From positions 1 to 64,000 of the forward strand of contig NW_026515436.1 of the NCBI RefSeq assembly GCF_014898815.1: a stretch of 64,000 nt of DNA. The letters run 5' to 3'. The notes beneath the pieces are model-generated. The model worked only from the letters and a program-made list of their open reading frames with translations, ran no database searches and was not told the DNA's origin. This DNA is from Panonychus citri (Eukaryota; Arthropoda; Arachnida; Trombidiformes; Tetranychidae). A program made the translations under genes and the position numbers. The stretch's first letter is position 1. Each line of letters starts with the position of its first letter. Shown piece after piece: positions 1 to 13,781 of the stretch.

Positions 1-1
1 A

Positions 2-1225
2 TTCGCGTTCGCACAGTTTAATATCGATGAGGAAGTCGCATCTCTGCGGGAAAAGCTTACCTGTCTGATGCATCTTCGAGGCCAAATCTTGACATTGTTC
101 TTGATTCTAAAGTTATACGAATTTTATTTGACGATAAAAAGACTGCAACTGGTGTTGAATTTGTTTCTTCAAGGATCAATTACATCGTCACGGCAACAAA
201 AGAGGTCATTTTATCTGCTGGAGCAATTAACTCACCGCAAATTCTTATGCTCTCCGGATCGGACCTAAAGATCACCTTGAATCTCATGGAATAAAAGTCT
301 TGCACGATTCTCCTGGTGTTGGATTAAATTTGCAAGATCATCCGATGACCATGATTCCTTTTTTAACAGAAAAAGGTTCAAGTTTTGTTTACAATCGAGT
401 CTTTGAACTGTTCAACAGTTTGTACAGATATGTCACTGAACGGAAAGGTATCATCGCCAGTCCAGGTTCTAATATTGTTGGTTTTTATCGAACCAAATTT
501 GCGGATGATCGGCCAGATATTCAGTTCCAAATTGAGGGAACCGCATTTGGAGCAGCACTTCCAACATCCTTCTTAGGTTTGTACAATTGAATCGATCTCT
601 CAAATCGAAGATAATAAAACTTTTCTTTTCTGCAGGTTCAATATTCAATTTTCGTCAAGATCTCATCGATCGCTATTTAGCACCGAACGGACGTTCTGAT
701 GGCTTCTCTATTTATCCAATTTTGCTTAATCCAAAAAGCAAAGGAACCGTTAGACTGTCGTCAAATAGTCCAAACGATCCTCCGCTCATTGATTTTAATC
801 TTTTCGAGAATGAAAGAGACATCGAAAGGTTAGTCGAAGGATGTAAACAGGCCATTCGAATTGGTTCAATGCCTTCATTGGTCAGAATTAATTCCCGTCG
901 ATTTCCTGGTTCACCTGGACTATGTGGACAATATGAACTCGTAACCGATGATTATTTCAAATGTTATGTCCAAACGTTAACGGCGACAAATAATCATCCC
1001 GTTGGTACAATTAGAATGGGATCTCAAGAGGATAAAATGTCACCTTTGGACAATAAATTGAAAGTTAAAGGTGTTGATAAACTGCGAGTTGTTGATGCAT
1101 CGGTTTTACCTGAGATTATCTCAGGTAATTTAAATGCTCCCGTTATGATGATTGCGGAGAAAGCAGCTGATCTGATTCTCGGTGTAACTAAATTGAAACC
1201 ATCGTTACCACCAATTCAATTGTAA
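2..1225 (+). CDS. GMC oxidoreductase (glucose dehydrogenase-like), 3' part, two frame breaks
   Basis: This is the C-terminal part of a GMC-family FAD-dependent oxidoreductase; the N-terminal FAD-binding part lies left of the window. Seen: the segment containing GKAYL, then EVILSAGAINSPQILMLSG, GPKDHLESHGIKV and GVGLNLQDHP, which are typical of arthropod GMC enzymes. An exon ends at 576, a 59-bp GT-AG intron spans 577-635, and the last exon runs 636-1225 to a stop. The C-terminal half carries the catalytic histidine in NNHPVGTIRMG and the second active-site region GNLNAPVMMIAEKAAD. Two places need one extra base to keep the frame: about 28-31 (between NIDE and GSRIS) and about 256-262 (LSG/GPKD). 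They could be pseudogene lesions or sequence errors; the last exon is clean. Members oxidise alcohols or sugars; the substrate cannot be told from this fragment. Confidence 0.78.
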
Positions 1226-1296
1226 TTGAAATCTCACAATAACAAGTAAACTTTATAATAATTATCATTAAGTTTCATTTTCTGCTGTAAATAATT

Positions 1297-1302
1297 AATA
1301 AA
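1297..1302 (+). terminator. Candidate poly(A) signal of the GMC gene
   Basis: AATAAA lies 72 bases after the GMC stop codon, within an AT-rich 3' region. Position and sequence fit a cleavage/polyadenylation signal, but the hexamer is common in AT-rich DNA. Confidence 0.4.
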
Positions 1303-2531
1303 TACAAATATCTTTTCAATTACACTAGATTTGAGCTAATTGTTGATCATCTTAGAGATGGTAATTATTTCAATACATCTTGAATCGCAGTAATTATATG
1401 ATGATGATGATGATGATGATGATTGAATGATTATTGTTTAGTTAACAATTTGAATTTCAATTAACTTATCACTTATATTATCCAATATCAAACTCGAGAA
1501 ACTTTTATTATTATTATTATTTGTTTATTGTTTATTATCCTTGATCCTTGATTATTATTATTATCCAATGGATATTATATATTTTATTACCAATTGACTT
1601 TATTTTTTACCTTGTAAATTGTTGATTATCATTGACGATGATTAAGGTATGATGATAATAAAAGTGATAATAATCATGTTGATTACTATGTTAAAGTAAT
1701 AATTTGAAACTCATCAAGTTTATCAATTCAAGCCTTAAGGTTAACTCATAATGTGTTGTCAATCTTGGTGAACAATTAATTGATTGTGATACATGATTAA
1801 CATTGTTTTTAATTTTAATTCTCCCCTTCTCTCTCTCTCTCTCTTAATGATTGATGATTTTAGTTTAACAATCTTAATTTATTGTTGACAATCAAAGTGA
1901 TATTTAGGTCGCATCATTATTAATAACAATCAACATGTTGACAATTACCAAATTAACCGATTGAGATGCAATTGAAAACAAAAACTTAATCATCTTTGAT
2001 TGTTAATTGTTGATAAATGTTACAACTGTCTAACTAATTACTTGGCACATTGAAAATTACAAAAGGTTAATTAATGTTGATTTGATTCTCGGAGATAAAA
2101 TAATAATAATAATAATAAAATGGTTAATTCTTAATCGTTAAAGTGTAAATATTAAATGCCACCTTCATTGAGGATCAGGATGAGTGGTGATCGAGTCCGT
2201 TGTTTTTAATCATGTTAATTATAATCAAGATGATGAGATGATAATGATAAATAAACAAATTATGCAAAAATTATTGAGCAAAAAAAGGTTATTAAAAGGG
2301 CGTTAGAATACCACCAGGTGTCTCTCTTTCTATTTCTCTTTCATTAGCATCCTCATCATCATGATTTAATAATAATCATCATCATTAATACATAATCAAC
2401 TAGAATATGAATATTATTTTTATGGTTTATCAACGTTTTTTAAAACCTTCGGCTCGCGACGTTGATCATGCTTAGAATATAATTAAAGCCGCTTTAGTTG
2501 ATGATGATCATGTTCTGCCGCCAACGCTACA

Positions 2532-2562
<31 letters not shown>

Positions 2563-5500
2563 TCTAATTAAATTATCTCTTTAATATTGAATTTAATGAT
2601 TACTATTATCATTAAATGTGCTCAGTGAGTACAAACATTTTGTAAAATTAGGTAGACTTTGTTTTTCCACTTCCACTCTTACTTCAACCACCATCACTAT
2701 TGTAAAGAGTGGATTGAAGATGAGAGAGAAAGAGAGAGAGAGAGAGAGAGGAAAAGGGAGAGAGGGGCAACACCCACTTCTTTGTAGCCGTGAAATTGAA
2801 AGCCTATCATTAGAAAAAACAATGATGATGGAAGAAGAAGAATCTTCATCTTCTCTTGACAATTTGCTTTACCATCGTAATCAACTTACAAGCTTTTTCT
2901 GCATATTCTGCTTATGGGAAGGTCTCCATCTCTCTTACTTTTCTTCTCTTCATTTCTATCATCATTTTGCTCTTCTTCTTCTTCTGGACATAACCATTAT
3001 CTGTTAGAGAAGAGAGAGAGAGAGAGAGACCAAGAGCTCTTATACAAAGTTTATATAAACTCGTAGTTACTGGTAACCTGCCAACAATAATCTAAACTTA
3101 CGCCTCTCTCTCAAGAAGATAAAACAATTTACCTGAAATAGAGATGATGATGAAGATGAGGACAGATAGAAATAGATGATATTAGATGGATGAATGGATC
3201 AGAGGAAGAAGAAGAGAAGGGGCGAAGTGGGAGGAATTTTAAGTTTTTTTTCTTCCATTCTCTTCATCTTTCCATTACTATGGTGGAAAATAATTACAGT
3301 GATTTTGTCGTAGAAAATGGATGATAAAGAGAAGAAAAAGAAAATTGATTCGCCCTTTTCCTTCCTCTTTCTCAATAATGATGAGAATTCACTAATTCCA
3401 TAGATATGAACACCTACCTTGTCTATTTCATTATCTTAATTCATTAGCCATCGGTCAGTATAATGGTCAGTCTAATGTCAATTTGCAAATGTTACTTTTC
3501 ATCTGCAAATGAAAACAACTAATTGGAATGTAAATTATTTCCATTGATTAAACCTAATCAACTCTCTTAATACTATTGATTTTTACCCCTTTTCCTCATC
3601 ATCATCATCATCATCATCATCATTATCATTGAAATCATCATGAAAATTATCATTAATATTACATGATAATCATTAGCATTATTTATTTCATTCAATTCAT
3701 TTCATTTGGTTGCTATTTTTACCTTGATCAATGTTAGTATTTTTGTTATTAAATTTGATCAACAACTTGTTATTTTAATTGAGATATCAAATTTGATTCA
3801 TTAATCTAATGATTGTCGTTTACTATTACTCTTTAATCATCGTATTAAAATTTAAATCATTAATGTAAATGATTGTTTCTTATTATTACCAATGGTCAGT
3901 ACATGTTGGGTCAATTACTTCAAAAATATGAATACAAACCTTGAATTTTGAATTGTTTTTTCTTGCTTGGTATATATGAAGTTTTCATCATAATCAACAG
4001 GCTATATTACTAATTGTATCTTTGCATGATTGGCAAACAATCAACAACAATTAAGATGTAAGAATATCAAATGTTATTATTGATGAAATGATTAAGACAC
4101 ACACTCCTTATTAAACCATCATTCTAATTACTGAATGGTCAGAATCATCCGCATCTTCATCATTAATCCCACATCTTTTCTGGTTCCGTATCAATTGAAT
4201 ATTCAATTAGCTTTTTATTGATCAATCCAATTGAGTTAATTATCGTCTCTTGTCTTCCTCCTCCTCCTTCAACCTTACCTGTAATAACATCACGTGATAA
4301 TTAACTCTTAATGATGATTGTTGATCACCATCATCATCACAATAATTATCATGAAAACCACATCACAATTAAGAAAACAGCAGCAAAGTATAATAATAAC
4401 ATCATTAGATTTGATAATGAAAATTGAGCTGATTAACTTAAATTTTTTGTTTTGTTTTCAAGATCATTTTATTAAATTAATGATATTTAATTCAGTTTAA
4501 ATTTTGATTTAAAGCAATTAAACTTTTGATTGCACTTTTCTTATACTTTTACAATGATTAACATCCTACATGATTGTTTAAATCAACTTTAAGTTAATTT
4601 TTTATTTCATCTTAACTGTTAATTGCATTATTATCACAATCAATTTATATGATGATGATGATGATTACTACTTAATTAAATGATAACTTCATTCAAACAC
4701 ATTTAGAATAAATTTTTTTGCTTTCACAATTAACTTACCCGGTAATTAAAGTTTCCAATTGGTTAAGTTAATTAGCTTGAGGGGACAGACAGAAATGACA
4801 ATCAAAGCTTTGTCTTTATTGTGATTTAATGTAAATGTTAATATCAACGGCAGATATTGAATATCTTCCTGTGGATAAATATATTATAATTCAAGGTAAT
4901 TCCTCTCAATCAGCTGAGAAAGTTCAGAGAAACCGGAAATAGAATGTTTAGATTTTCATTCTTCATTCTTAGAGATATTGAGAGCGAAAAAAATTTTCTC
5001 AAGTTTGTTTGAGTTTCCAATTGAAAGTCAAGTAATATTTCATATCCAACAAGTGACACTGAGAGTGGGGATGATACAGAAATGAATACCACCACCACCG
5101 ACATTTAAGGCTTAATAGTTATATTATACATGGAAACAAGAGAAATACATATATGAATTACCATTTGGAAGAAATAAGTTATCATGAATCCTGAATTATC
5201 GATTCAGTGTTATCATTGATAATAAAAGTTTCTCACAACAACTACCACTTCCACCTACACACATACCCCACCCTGAAGGTTCCTCTCTCTCTCTTTCTCA
5301 TCCTTTGTTCATGTGTATATTTTGTATTCTATCAACGACAATCAATCGATGGATTAACCAGAAAGAACCTAATGTATATCAATTTAACAAAGAACTGACT
5401 ATGGATAAAAAGAAGATAAGGAAGAGAGAGAGAGACTCTCTCTCTCTCTCTCTCTTCACTTATCTTATTCCTCTTCTTCATCTCTTTCTTTTCTTACTCT

Positions 5501-8500
5501 AGTCTCACATTTCACTTTTCTCTGTACATAAACAGTTTCTCATCCATTCTTGTTACTCAGTTGTTGTTGTTTCTATTTCTCTGGTTGCTGTTGTTGTCGG
5601 TGTTGATGTTAAAGATGAAGATGAAGGATGATAAGGATGAAGATGAGGATGAGGATGTAATAGAGTAAAAAAAGATATCACTTTTGGATGAGAATTTTTT
5701 TTATCTTTTTCTTCATCTTATCTTGTTTTCTTTTCTTCTTCTTCTTCTTCATCATCTATTTTTACTCTTCCACCCTCTAACCACCTCCACAGACAAACTT
5801 TCAATTTCCACCATGAACATAATCATCATCGTCATCATATCTTCAAGTAATCATGTTGTAATCAACTGTATTAGTTACATTATTTGATTCATCATCGCCA
5901 TGTAATCATCAGTTGATCGTCTAATTGAAATAAATGATTCCAATGATAAATCAACAATAATAATATGGAAACAATTGAAATCTAATGTTTACTTTTTTTC
6001 TAGTTCTTGTTTATCCAATCACTTTTCCAAACAATGATTAATTGTTAATTTAATTTGTTACAATAAAGCTACAATTACATTAAGAAGCTAATTGTTGTTC
6101 ATTTTGTTTAATCATCTCTTTTTTTTATTAAATTGAGATTAATTGTAGATTAACTTGATTGTTATGAAATCTTAAGATGAGACAAAAATTAATTAATCTC
6201 AAATAACTTTACATAGTTTATTGTTGATTAACAAGATAATCCAATGGTAAACTTAAAACAATCAATCAATTAGCTACTTTTACTTGTTAAACTAATCAAA
6301 GTTTTCAATCAAAATCTTTCAACATGATTAACTAATTTAAAGATTCAGATGATTATCAATTAAATGTCATAGTGATTAACATTTGGTGTATGTGTTGATT
6401 TCTCACCATGAAAATAACAAAAAGTTCATTGAAACTTATCATCTAATTAACTTAATCAATGAAGGTGATTGTTGTTGTTAATCATTTTAATAGATTCACA
6501 CCTTCAATGGAAACAATTAACTTTCAAACATACAAACAAAATGATTAAACCAACAATTGGACGGAAAATTTGTTCAAAAGTAAATCAAATAAATTAATTG
6601 TTGAGCAATTAAATTTGATTGAATTTTATATGGAAAAAAGTTAATATTGAAAAGGTAAAGAAAAACTTATCATTGTGATTTCCTTAATTGTGATCAATAA
6701 CAATCAAAAGTTGTTATTATTACCAAGATGATGGTAAGGGAGGATAAGGTAAAAGGAAGTGAACAATAAATTGACAGGTAAACGACAATATTATCATGAC
6801 AATTAAAGGTAAATTGTTGCAAGCAATTTAAATGCAAAAATGCAAACAGATTTTGAGAAACTCTTGAATCCCTTATACTAACATACATAAAGATTTATCA
6901 ATTTAATTTGATGCAAACCTTACATGCTGGACAATGTCCAGTGTGTGTCAGGTAAGCACAATGATACCATGATAATGACACCAACATCTCCTCCAACAAC
7001 AACTACACAGAGTGAGAGAGAGAAAGAAAGATAAACAACAAATAGTCATTGTTAAGATATGGAAGATAAATGAAGATGAAAAGAAAAGAAGAAGATGAAA
7101 AAATAATAATATCATTGTCAACGAATTGTATCTAATTCCTAACCTTTTACCACCTTCTCCCCTCCCATTTACCTCCTTCATCTTTATTATCATCATCACC
7201 TTTGTGTGTGTCATGAGAGAGAAAGAGAAAGAGAGAAGAAGAAAACTCTTACTTTATCTTCATCCCTCATCCTCATCTTTATCTTTTTCTTTTCCTCTTC
7301 TCACCTTCCATATTCATTCAAATTGAGATTCTTACCTTTCCTTTCACACTAAATACAATATATTAAGAACTCATAATAACAGTAACAACAAAAGGTAAAG
7401 GCTATTGTTACCATCAGCACTTTGGCTCTTTCCAGCCTCCATCTTTTGACTTTAAACATTCAATCAACACATTGAACACACATACAAACACATCGAGTCC
7501 TTGTCCAAGTGATAATTTTAATCTTGAGATTGAAAACACTTCTACACACTGGACTTTGTCCACTTGCAAATGTTATTCTAGCCTTTTGATTATCATTACA
7601 ATCAACACCTTTTAGCTTTTGATAACTTTTTACCTGCTGTTGTAATTATATCTCATTGATGATCACTTTGCATTCATAAACACAAATATTAGTAAACAAT
7701 TTAGTTTATCACAATAAGATATTTATCATAATGATCATTTAAACTTTCTCTTTCTCTCTATTTTTTTGAAGGACTTGAAACTTTTTCAATACAAAATGAT
7801 AAAAGTTCAAATTGTTGAGTATCTCTTGAAAAAAAAATCCTCTTGAAACTTTACAAAAGTTACAGGGTAACATTAAAAAATAAGATAAGTTGTACAGTCT
7901 CTTGACAATTTGTTTACGTGCTGATGTTTTTGTTGTCCTTTTTGTTATTGAATATCTTGTAATTGAAATGAAATTATCATTGTGATGATTTAATGGGAAT
8001 GCTAAATACACTTGGAAACAGTAAAGATTCAAGTGTCATAATGATAAAAATAAGTTCTGGGAGAGGAATTGTTGATGTTGATTGAAGGGGGAGATGGAGT
8101 GGGTGATGATGATGAAAAAAGATGAAGAATATGAAGAAGAATGAAACTTTTCTTTCTGTTATGATAAAAAGAGAAAGAAAGGAAAAAAAATAAAGAAAAA
8201 GAAGAAAATTTCATCTCATCTCTTCATCTTAGAATTGAATAGCATGATGATGATGACATTTCATGATGATAATCAACATTCTTATCATATTATGGTTGAA
8301 ATTATCATCTTTCTCTTTCAAGGTAACATTTATAAGATACCTTTTTGTTACCTAATGGATTCTCATTAAGCTTTCCGAAGGAAAAAATGAGATCTGATTG
8401 TATTTCATGATAGAATTGAGTTTAGGTGATAAAGAAAATAATATTAATAAAAATCACCATCAAGGAATAATATCCAATGTGTTAACTTTTCAATAGGGAT

Positions 8501-9433
8501 TTCAATGAATTCATCATGATGATGAGTGTGGGAGGATGAAATTCATTATCATCTTTTATATTTATTACATTTTGATATTCAGGTTATTATATAAAAAAAA
8601 CCAGTTAACTTACATTGGAAAACAATAGATTTGAATTTACCGTTACCAGAGTTAAGGTCAAGCCAAATATTGAATGAGAAAATGTTGACTGACCATCAAC
8701 TATAACATAAATTCATTATATTTACAATAGATGATAATTCATGAAGTTTCAACGTGCTGAATGAAAATTAATTTACAATTTAAATTCAACAACAATGCGA
8801 AAAGTTTAATAAATAAAAAGACATCAACAGATTAAATTCATTTACATGATTTGTTAATAAAACATCAAAGGGAACTATGTTTTCACCCTGAAACTATTAT
8901 AAAGGTAATAATTTACACCCAAATGATGATGAAAACAAATTGTGAAACAATGAAATTGTTGAGATACATTAATGCGATTTACCTCAAGTTGTTTCTTTTT
9001 GTTCATGTCAAAGAGAAATAAAAAACAAATATTACCTAAGGTGAAGTGTTACCCATGATAATGAACTTTTTTTCCTGCGGAAAATGTGAAAATGATGAAA
9101 AAGGAAAAGATATTCAAGGAAACGAAAGTTACAATTGTAAACTTATTTTCACTTTCTCTATCTCTCATTAACAGAAAAAGAACTTTTTTTCTCTGTCCCC
9201 TGAAAATGAACTTTTTTATTCTTATAACACTTTACACTCTCTCAGTTGAATTTCATCATTTTTATCAGAATCTCACTCAACCACCACGCTCTCTCCCAGT
9301 TTTGTACTCATTTATGTCGATGTGATTGTAATAATAAAATTCAATTTATAACTTAGACGTGGCTCTCAAATCGTCTTCATGATGATAATTTCTCCCTCTC
9401 TCCCAATCTCTTTGTTTTTATTTCTTTTTCTCC

Positions 9434-9500
<67 letters not shown>

Positions 9501-12500
9501 CTTCATCATCTTCATCCTTCATCTTATCTAGTAAACTTATCTTGTTATTATTTATCCAAATCACGATCTCTCCGTTTTCCTAATCATTAACATTGGACTA
9601 TTATTGTTACCTTTTTTTTAGTTATTACGATTACAATCAACCATTTGTTGTATTATTATTATGATTTAACATTGATTTAGATTTATTATCATTTGTATTA
9701 ATCAAGGATAACACTGGAAACAAATTGTTATTCATTAGTGATTAGTTAATCATAATAATAATGATAATCTATTCATCTGATATATATTACAGTGTGAATC
9801 GTGATTAACCAACAAAATTCAAATCAACTGTTAATCAATGTTTTCTAGTTAACATTTTGTTTTACTTAATAAATTCAATAATCAATTGTAATCATATTGA
9901 AACTGGATTAGTTTTGATTTTCACAATTTGTATCATCCATTGATAATATTTAAATACTTTAGCCATTAATCAACATTTCAATTGTTACGATTAAATGTTA
10001 TTAGGGTCATCATCATCATCCAATGGAAGGTTAAACTAAGTGATTAGTTGATTACGATTCACCCAATTAAACATAAATTTACTTGGTTTACTATTAATAA
10101 ACAATTCATACCTTCATTTATGATTAATATTAAAGTGTCCAATTATTTTCACTTTCAGGTCCAATAATTGTTGATTGTGTTACCCATTAAATACATCATG
10201 TTGAAGGTTAATTATCATTATAAGTGTTTGGGGACAGATGATAAGTGTAACAATTATTAATATTAATGGTAATTAAAATTGATTGTAATCAACAAGATGA
10301 GAGAGAGAGAGAGAGCACAAAGTTATCAAACAAATGAATAACCCAAAGGAACCAGAAAAATATAATGGAAAAAGTTTAACACCTTAAAAAAAAAGTTTCC
10401 TTGTTGATTGAACCTGAACCAGGTAATCATGTTGTTGAATATAACAAATTAGTGATTCAAGGTAATTAAATCAAATTGTTTGTATACATATATTGGTGAA
10501 CTTACTTTGGGTGAACTTTTAAAAGGAGAGTGGGGTTTTCTTGGGGTGGTGTTTAGCTTATACACACTCGCCGGTGTATTCATTTGATAAAATGATGGTG
10601 ATGATGATTATAAGGTAAATTTTTCTTGTTACATGTAAAAAAAGGTTACCTGTTGGATGAGAAGTGCTGGTTATTTGGTTACCTTTTTTGTTTCTTAGGC
10701 TTTGGGTTCTCTCTCAATGGTAAACGGGTTTTTCAAGGTTCTATCGTGCCAGTTCATCACACTAACCCTAAAAACAAATATCTCGAGAGTGAAGATAATG
10801 CAAACTTTTATCATACCTTTGAGGCTCATCATCATCATCATCATCATCTTTCATCTTGAAAGTTTATCATCATCTCTTTAATTTTATCATTAGGCTTTTC
10901 TTTTTCAAGAACTTGTAATACATAATCAAAGTTAATTGTTGTAACATTTAAGCTTCTCATGAGTGTTGAATGTTTTTCATTACAATTGAAATTGATTCCA
11001 TTAGTTGGATTGGTTAAATTGGTTTAACATTGATCACCAATTAACTTGATTATCTATATTTTTCTATTAATTTACTTTTATATAAATTGTTTGGTGTCTT
11101 GGGTGTAAATGTTTATTAGTTAATTGTTTGATTTTTTTTCTTTCCTCTTTCTTGTTACTGTTTAAATCAAATTCAATTGATTTATTTTCAGTCTCTCTTT
11201 GGGTTACCTTGTGAGCGGTTTGTGGTTAGGAGATTGTGAGGTTAATTGTTAACATAAGGAGGAATTGATTAACTTGTTATATTTGTCATATGGACATTAA
11301 ATCGTTGAAATCATTTTTAAATCAGTTTCTAATTCACTTAGTTTGATTATTATCATTATTATATATCAAACAAAATAAAATCTCAAACAGGGATAACTTT
11401 TTCACTTGATTAACCACCCACACCCCTCTCACCCTGTACAAATATATATACAGATGAATGTTTACAATATCATAGTATTAGAGATGAGGATGATCAAGAG
11501 GAGGATGAGGATGGAGAGAGAGAGAGAGAAACGAAACTGTTTCTATTAGAAAAAGAAACTTTTTCTTTTCTTCTTCTCATCTATGATACATTTTCACAAT
11601 CAAAACTAAACATTTGGATACTTTTTAAAGTTTATATGAGCTGAATGGAAAAGAAAGTGGGAGATGATGGAGATAATAATGAAGATGAAGATGAAGACGA
11701 GAGAGTGTTAATACTTTGTCACAAAAGGTGAGAAAAAGGTAAATTTGTTTAGGTGCAATGAGTTAGGGAAAATTAGAAAAGAATAGAGAAAAGAGAAGAA
11801 AAAAAGAAGAGGAAGATTAAGAAATAGTTGATTGTAATAGTTGCTTAGGATACTCTTTAAACTATTAACACTATTTAACAGGGAACATGAATGTTTGTTG
11901 TTTACCATGGACACAATTTACGTTCCAATGAGTTTGTTGTTATCATGTTAACCCGGAAATTGGGCACAGATCAAAATATTTTTGCATTACAAGGAGTTTG
12001 AAGTTACCTGGGTGAGAGAAAAGAGAGTGGGGGAGAAGGAGAAACACTTTGAGATTTAAGGTGAGATGAGAAAGAAAGAAGATGCAAGATAAAAGAGGGA
12101 GGGTCAGGGTTATGCTGCTAAAGGTAAAAACTATTCAGTTTCATCATCTTCTCTCTCTCTCGTCTTGGTTTTCTTTTTAATTCTCTTTTATTTTCTCTCT
12201 GATTATTATTATGATGATGATGTTGATCACGATAATGTTATAACCTTGGCAATTCCTCAACTCTTAATGGTTCAATGAGTCTTTTCACTTTTTTCAACTT
12301 TCTCCATCTTCCTTTTTTTTTGCTTTACTTTTCTCACCTATGGAAGATGCTGATGATAATAATTTTTTTTTATTATTCTTTTGCATTGTATTCACTTGAC
12401 AACTTTATTTTTCCTCTTTCTTTTTCTTTTTGTCTTCCTCTTATTTTTCTGGGGTTTTATCCTGGTCACCATTTGACAATTTCTTTGCTTTTTCTTGAAC

Positions 12501-13781
12501 CAGATTCACTTGATAAAAAGTCCGATTGCTTTATGAAATTATCACATAATCAGTTAGGAAGAGGGAGACAGAGAGAGAGGGAGAGAGAGAGAGCTTATCA
12601 CACTAAATTACAATAAAAGAAGATGAAGATGGTTTTGTGAATGAGAACATTGGATTGGGGACAAAAGGCCTAAGGTTAAGGTTACATTAAAGTGTGAATT
12701 GATTGAGAATCGCGATAAATATTAGTATATGAATTTGAAAGGAATGGTAAGACTTTTTTTTCTTTCGCTTTCTTTATCTTTGATTTTTAAAGTAGATAAA
12801 AATTGAACAGGTTTTTATATATACTTATATATATATAGTTATATACATTTTTATACTTATATACAGCCAGAGAGAGAGAGAGAAATTAATTTTTGTGAGG
12901 CACTTTTCAATATATCGTGTGAGCATCTTAAGAGAGAGAGAGAGAGAGAGGGACCTTCTTTTGTTTGATGTCTTTTTGGTGGTGGTAGTGGTGGTGGTTT
13001 TTTTTTCTTTTCTCCAGGAGAAAACGATTAGACGGCTTGTAGAAGATCTGGAGACCAGATATTATTGATGAGGACCTGTGATGGTTATCAGATTTTCTTC
13101 TGGCTTCTTTTTCCTTTTAGCTTTTCTTTCATCTCCTTCTTGTGAAAGAGACACATTTTTGTCTGATGTTCCTTTTTGCTCTTTTTTTCTCCATACAATC
13201 TGGTTTTTTTTTCTGTTGATGTTGTTGTGAAATTGATGATGGTGATGATGATATTGGAAAAGAAGGTATCTCCTCCAGTCAGACTTTTTTCCTAATCTTG
13301 GTGATTGAGAGATAAATTAAAGGAGGTGAGAGATGCACAGCACAAGTGATTGAAAATCCTCTGAACTTGAAACTTGAGTCTACATGAAGACTGTGGACTG
13401 ATGAGCTTGAAACAACAGTAGATGATATTTTCTCCATTAACATGAGATTGTATGAACTGGAAATTAATATAAACTATTTTGATCTTTTGAAGATAAATTT
13501 CAATGGATATAAAAAACACTCTTTGTACGTCTTGTTGATGAAAAAATAGCCATCCAATCGGTATGTAGATTTAGAGTTTTCTTTGTTTACAACTCATGTT
13601 AACAGAAAATACATCATTCGGCTTATCGTTTATCTGCACAAAAGTTATTTCATGACCAAATTTCGAGCTCCTTCTGATTCTTTTGCTGTATTGATGTGAT
13701 CATTTTTGTTCTGGTTATTTACACGATTATTTACACTCTTATTTATATTATATAATTGTATGAACTTGACTTAGAAAAATC
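1303..13781. other. Long non-coding stretch, microsatellite-rich
   Basis: About 12.5 kb without a convincing exon on either strand. It holds runs of (GA)n/(CT)n, for example near 2532-2560, 2731-2751, 5281-5293, 9437-9497 and 12934-12951, GAT/ATC triplet runs (near 1400, 3598, 10828) and AT-rich spacer with many short TTGATTGT-like words. The open frames here are low-complexity Ser/Leu/Phe or Glu/Arg tracts created by these repeats. It may contain regulatory DNA or an intron of the GMC or receptor gene, but nothing specific can be supported. Confidence 0.6.
9437..9497. repeat. (TC)n microsatellite
   Basis: About 30 tandem TC units without interruption, the longest pure dinucleotide tract in the window. 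Confidence 0.95.

Noticed and set aside
2593..3007. Overlapping frames rich in Ser/Arg/Glu on both strands
   Set aside because: Products of GA/CT and GAA/TTC microsatellites with no motif.
3598..3625. Regular ATC repeats resembling a short array
   Set aside because: Plain trinucleotide microsatellite; a CRISPR array is not expected in this eukaryotic DNA and there are no spacers.
13290..13781. Possible TIR exon downstream of the LRR receptor
   Set aside because: Frames read on the minus strand show no TIR motifs and the 75-codon frame there is AT-rich noise.
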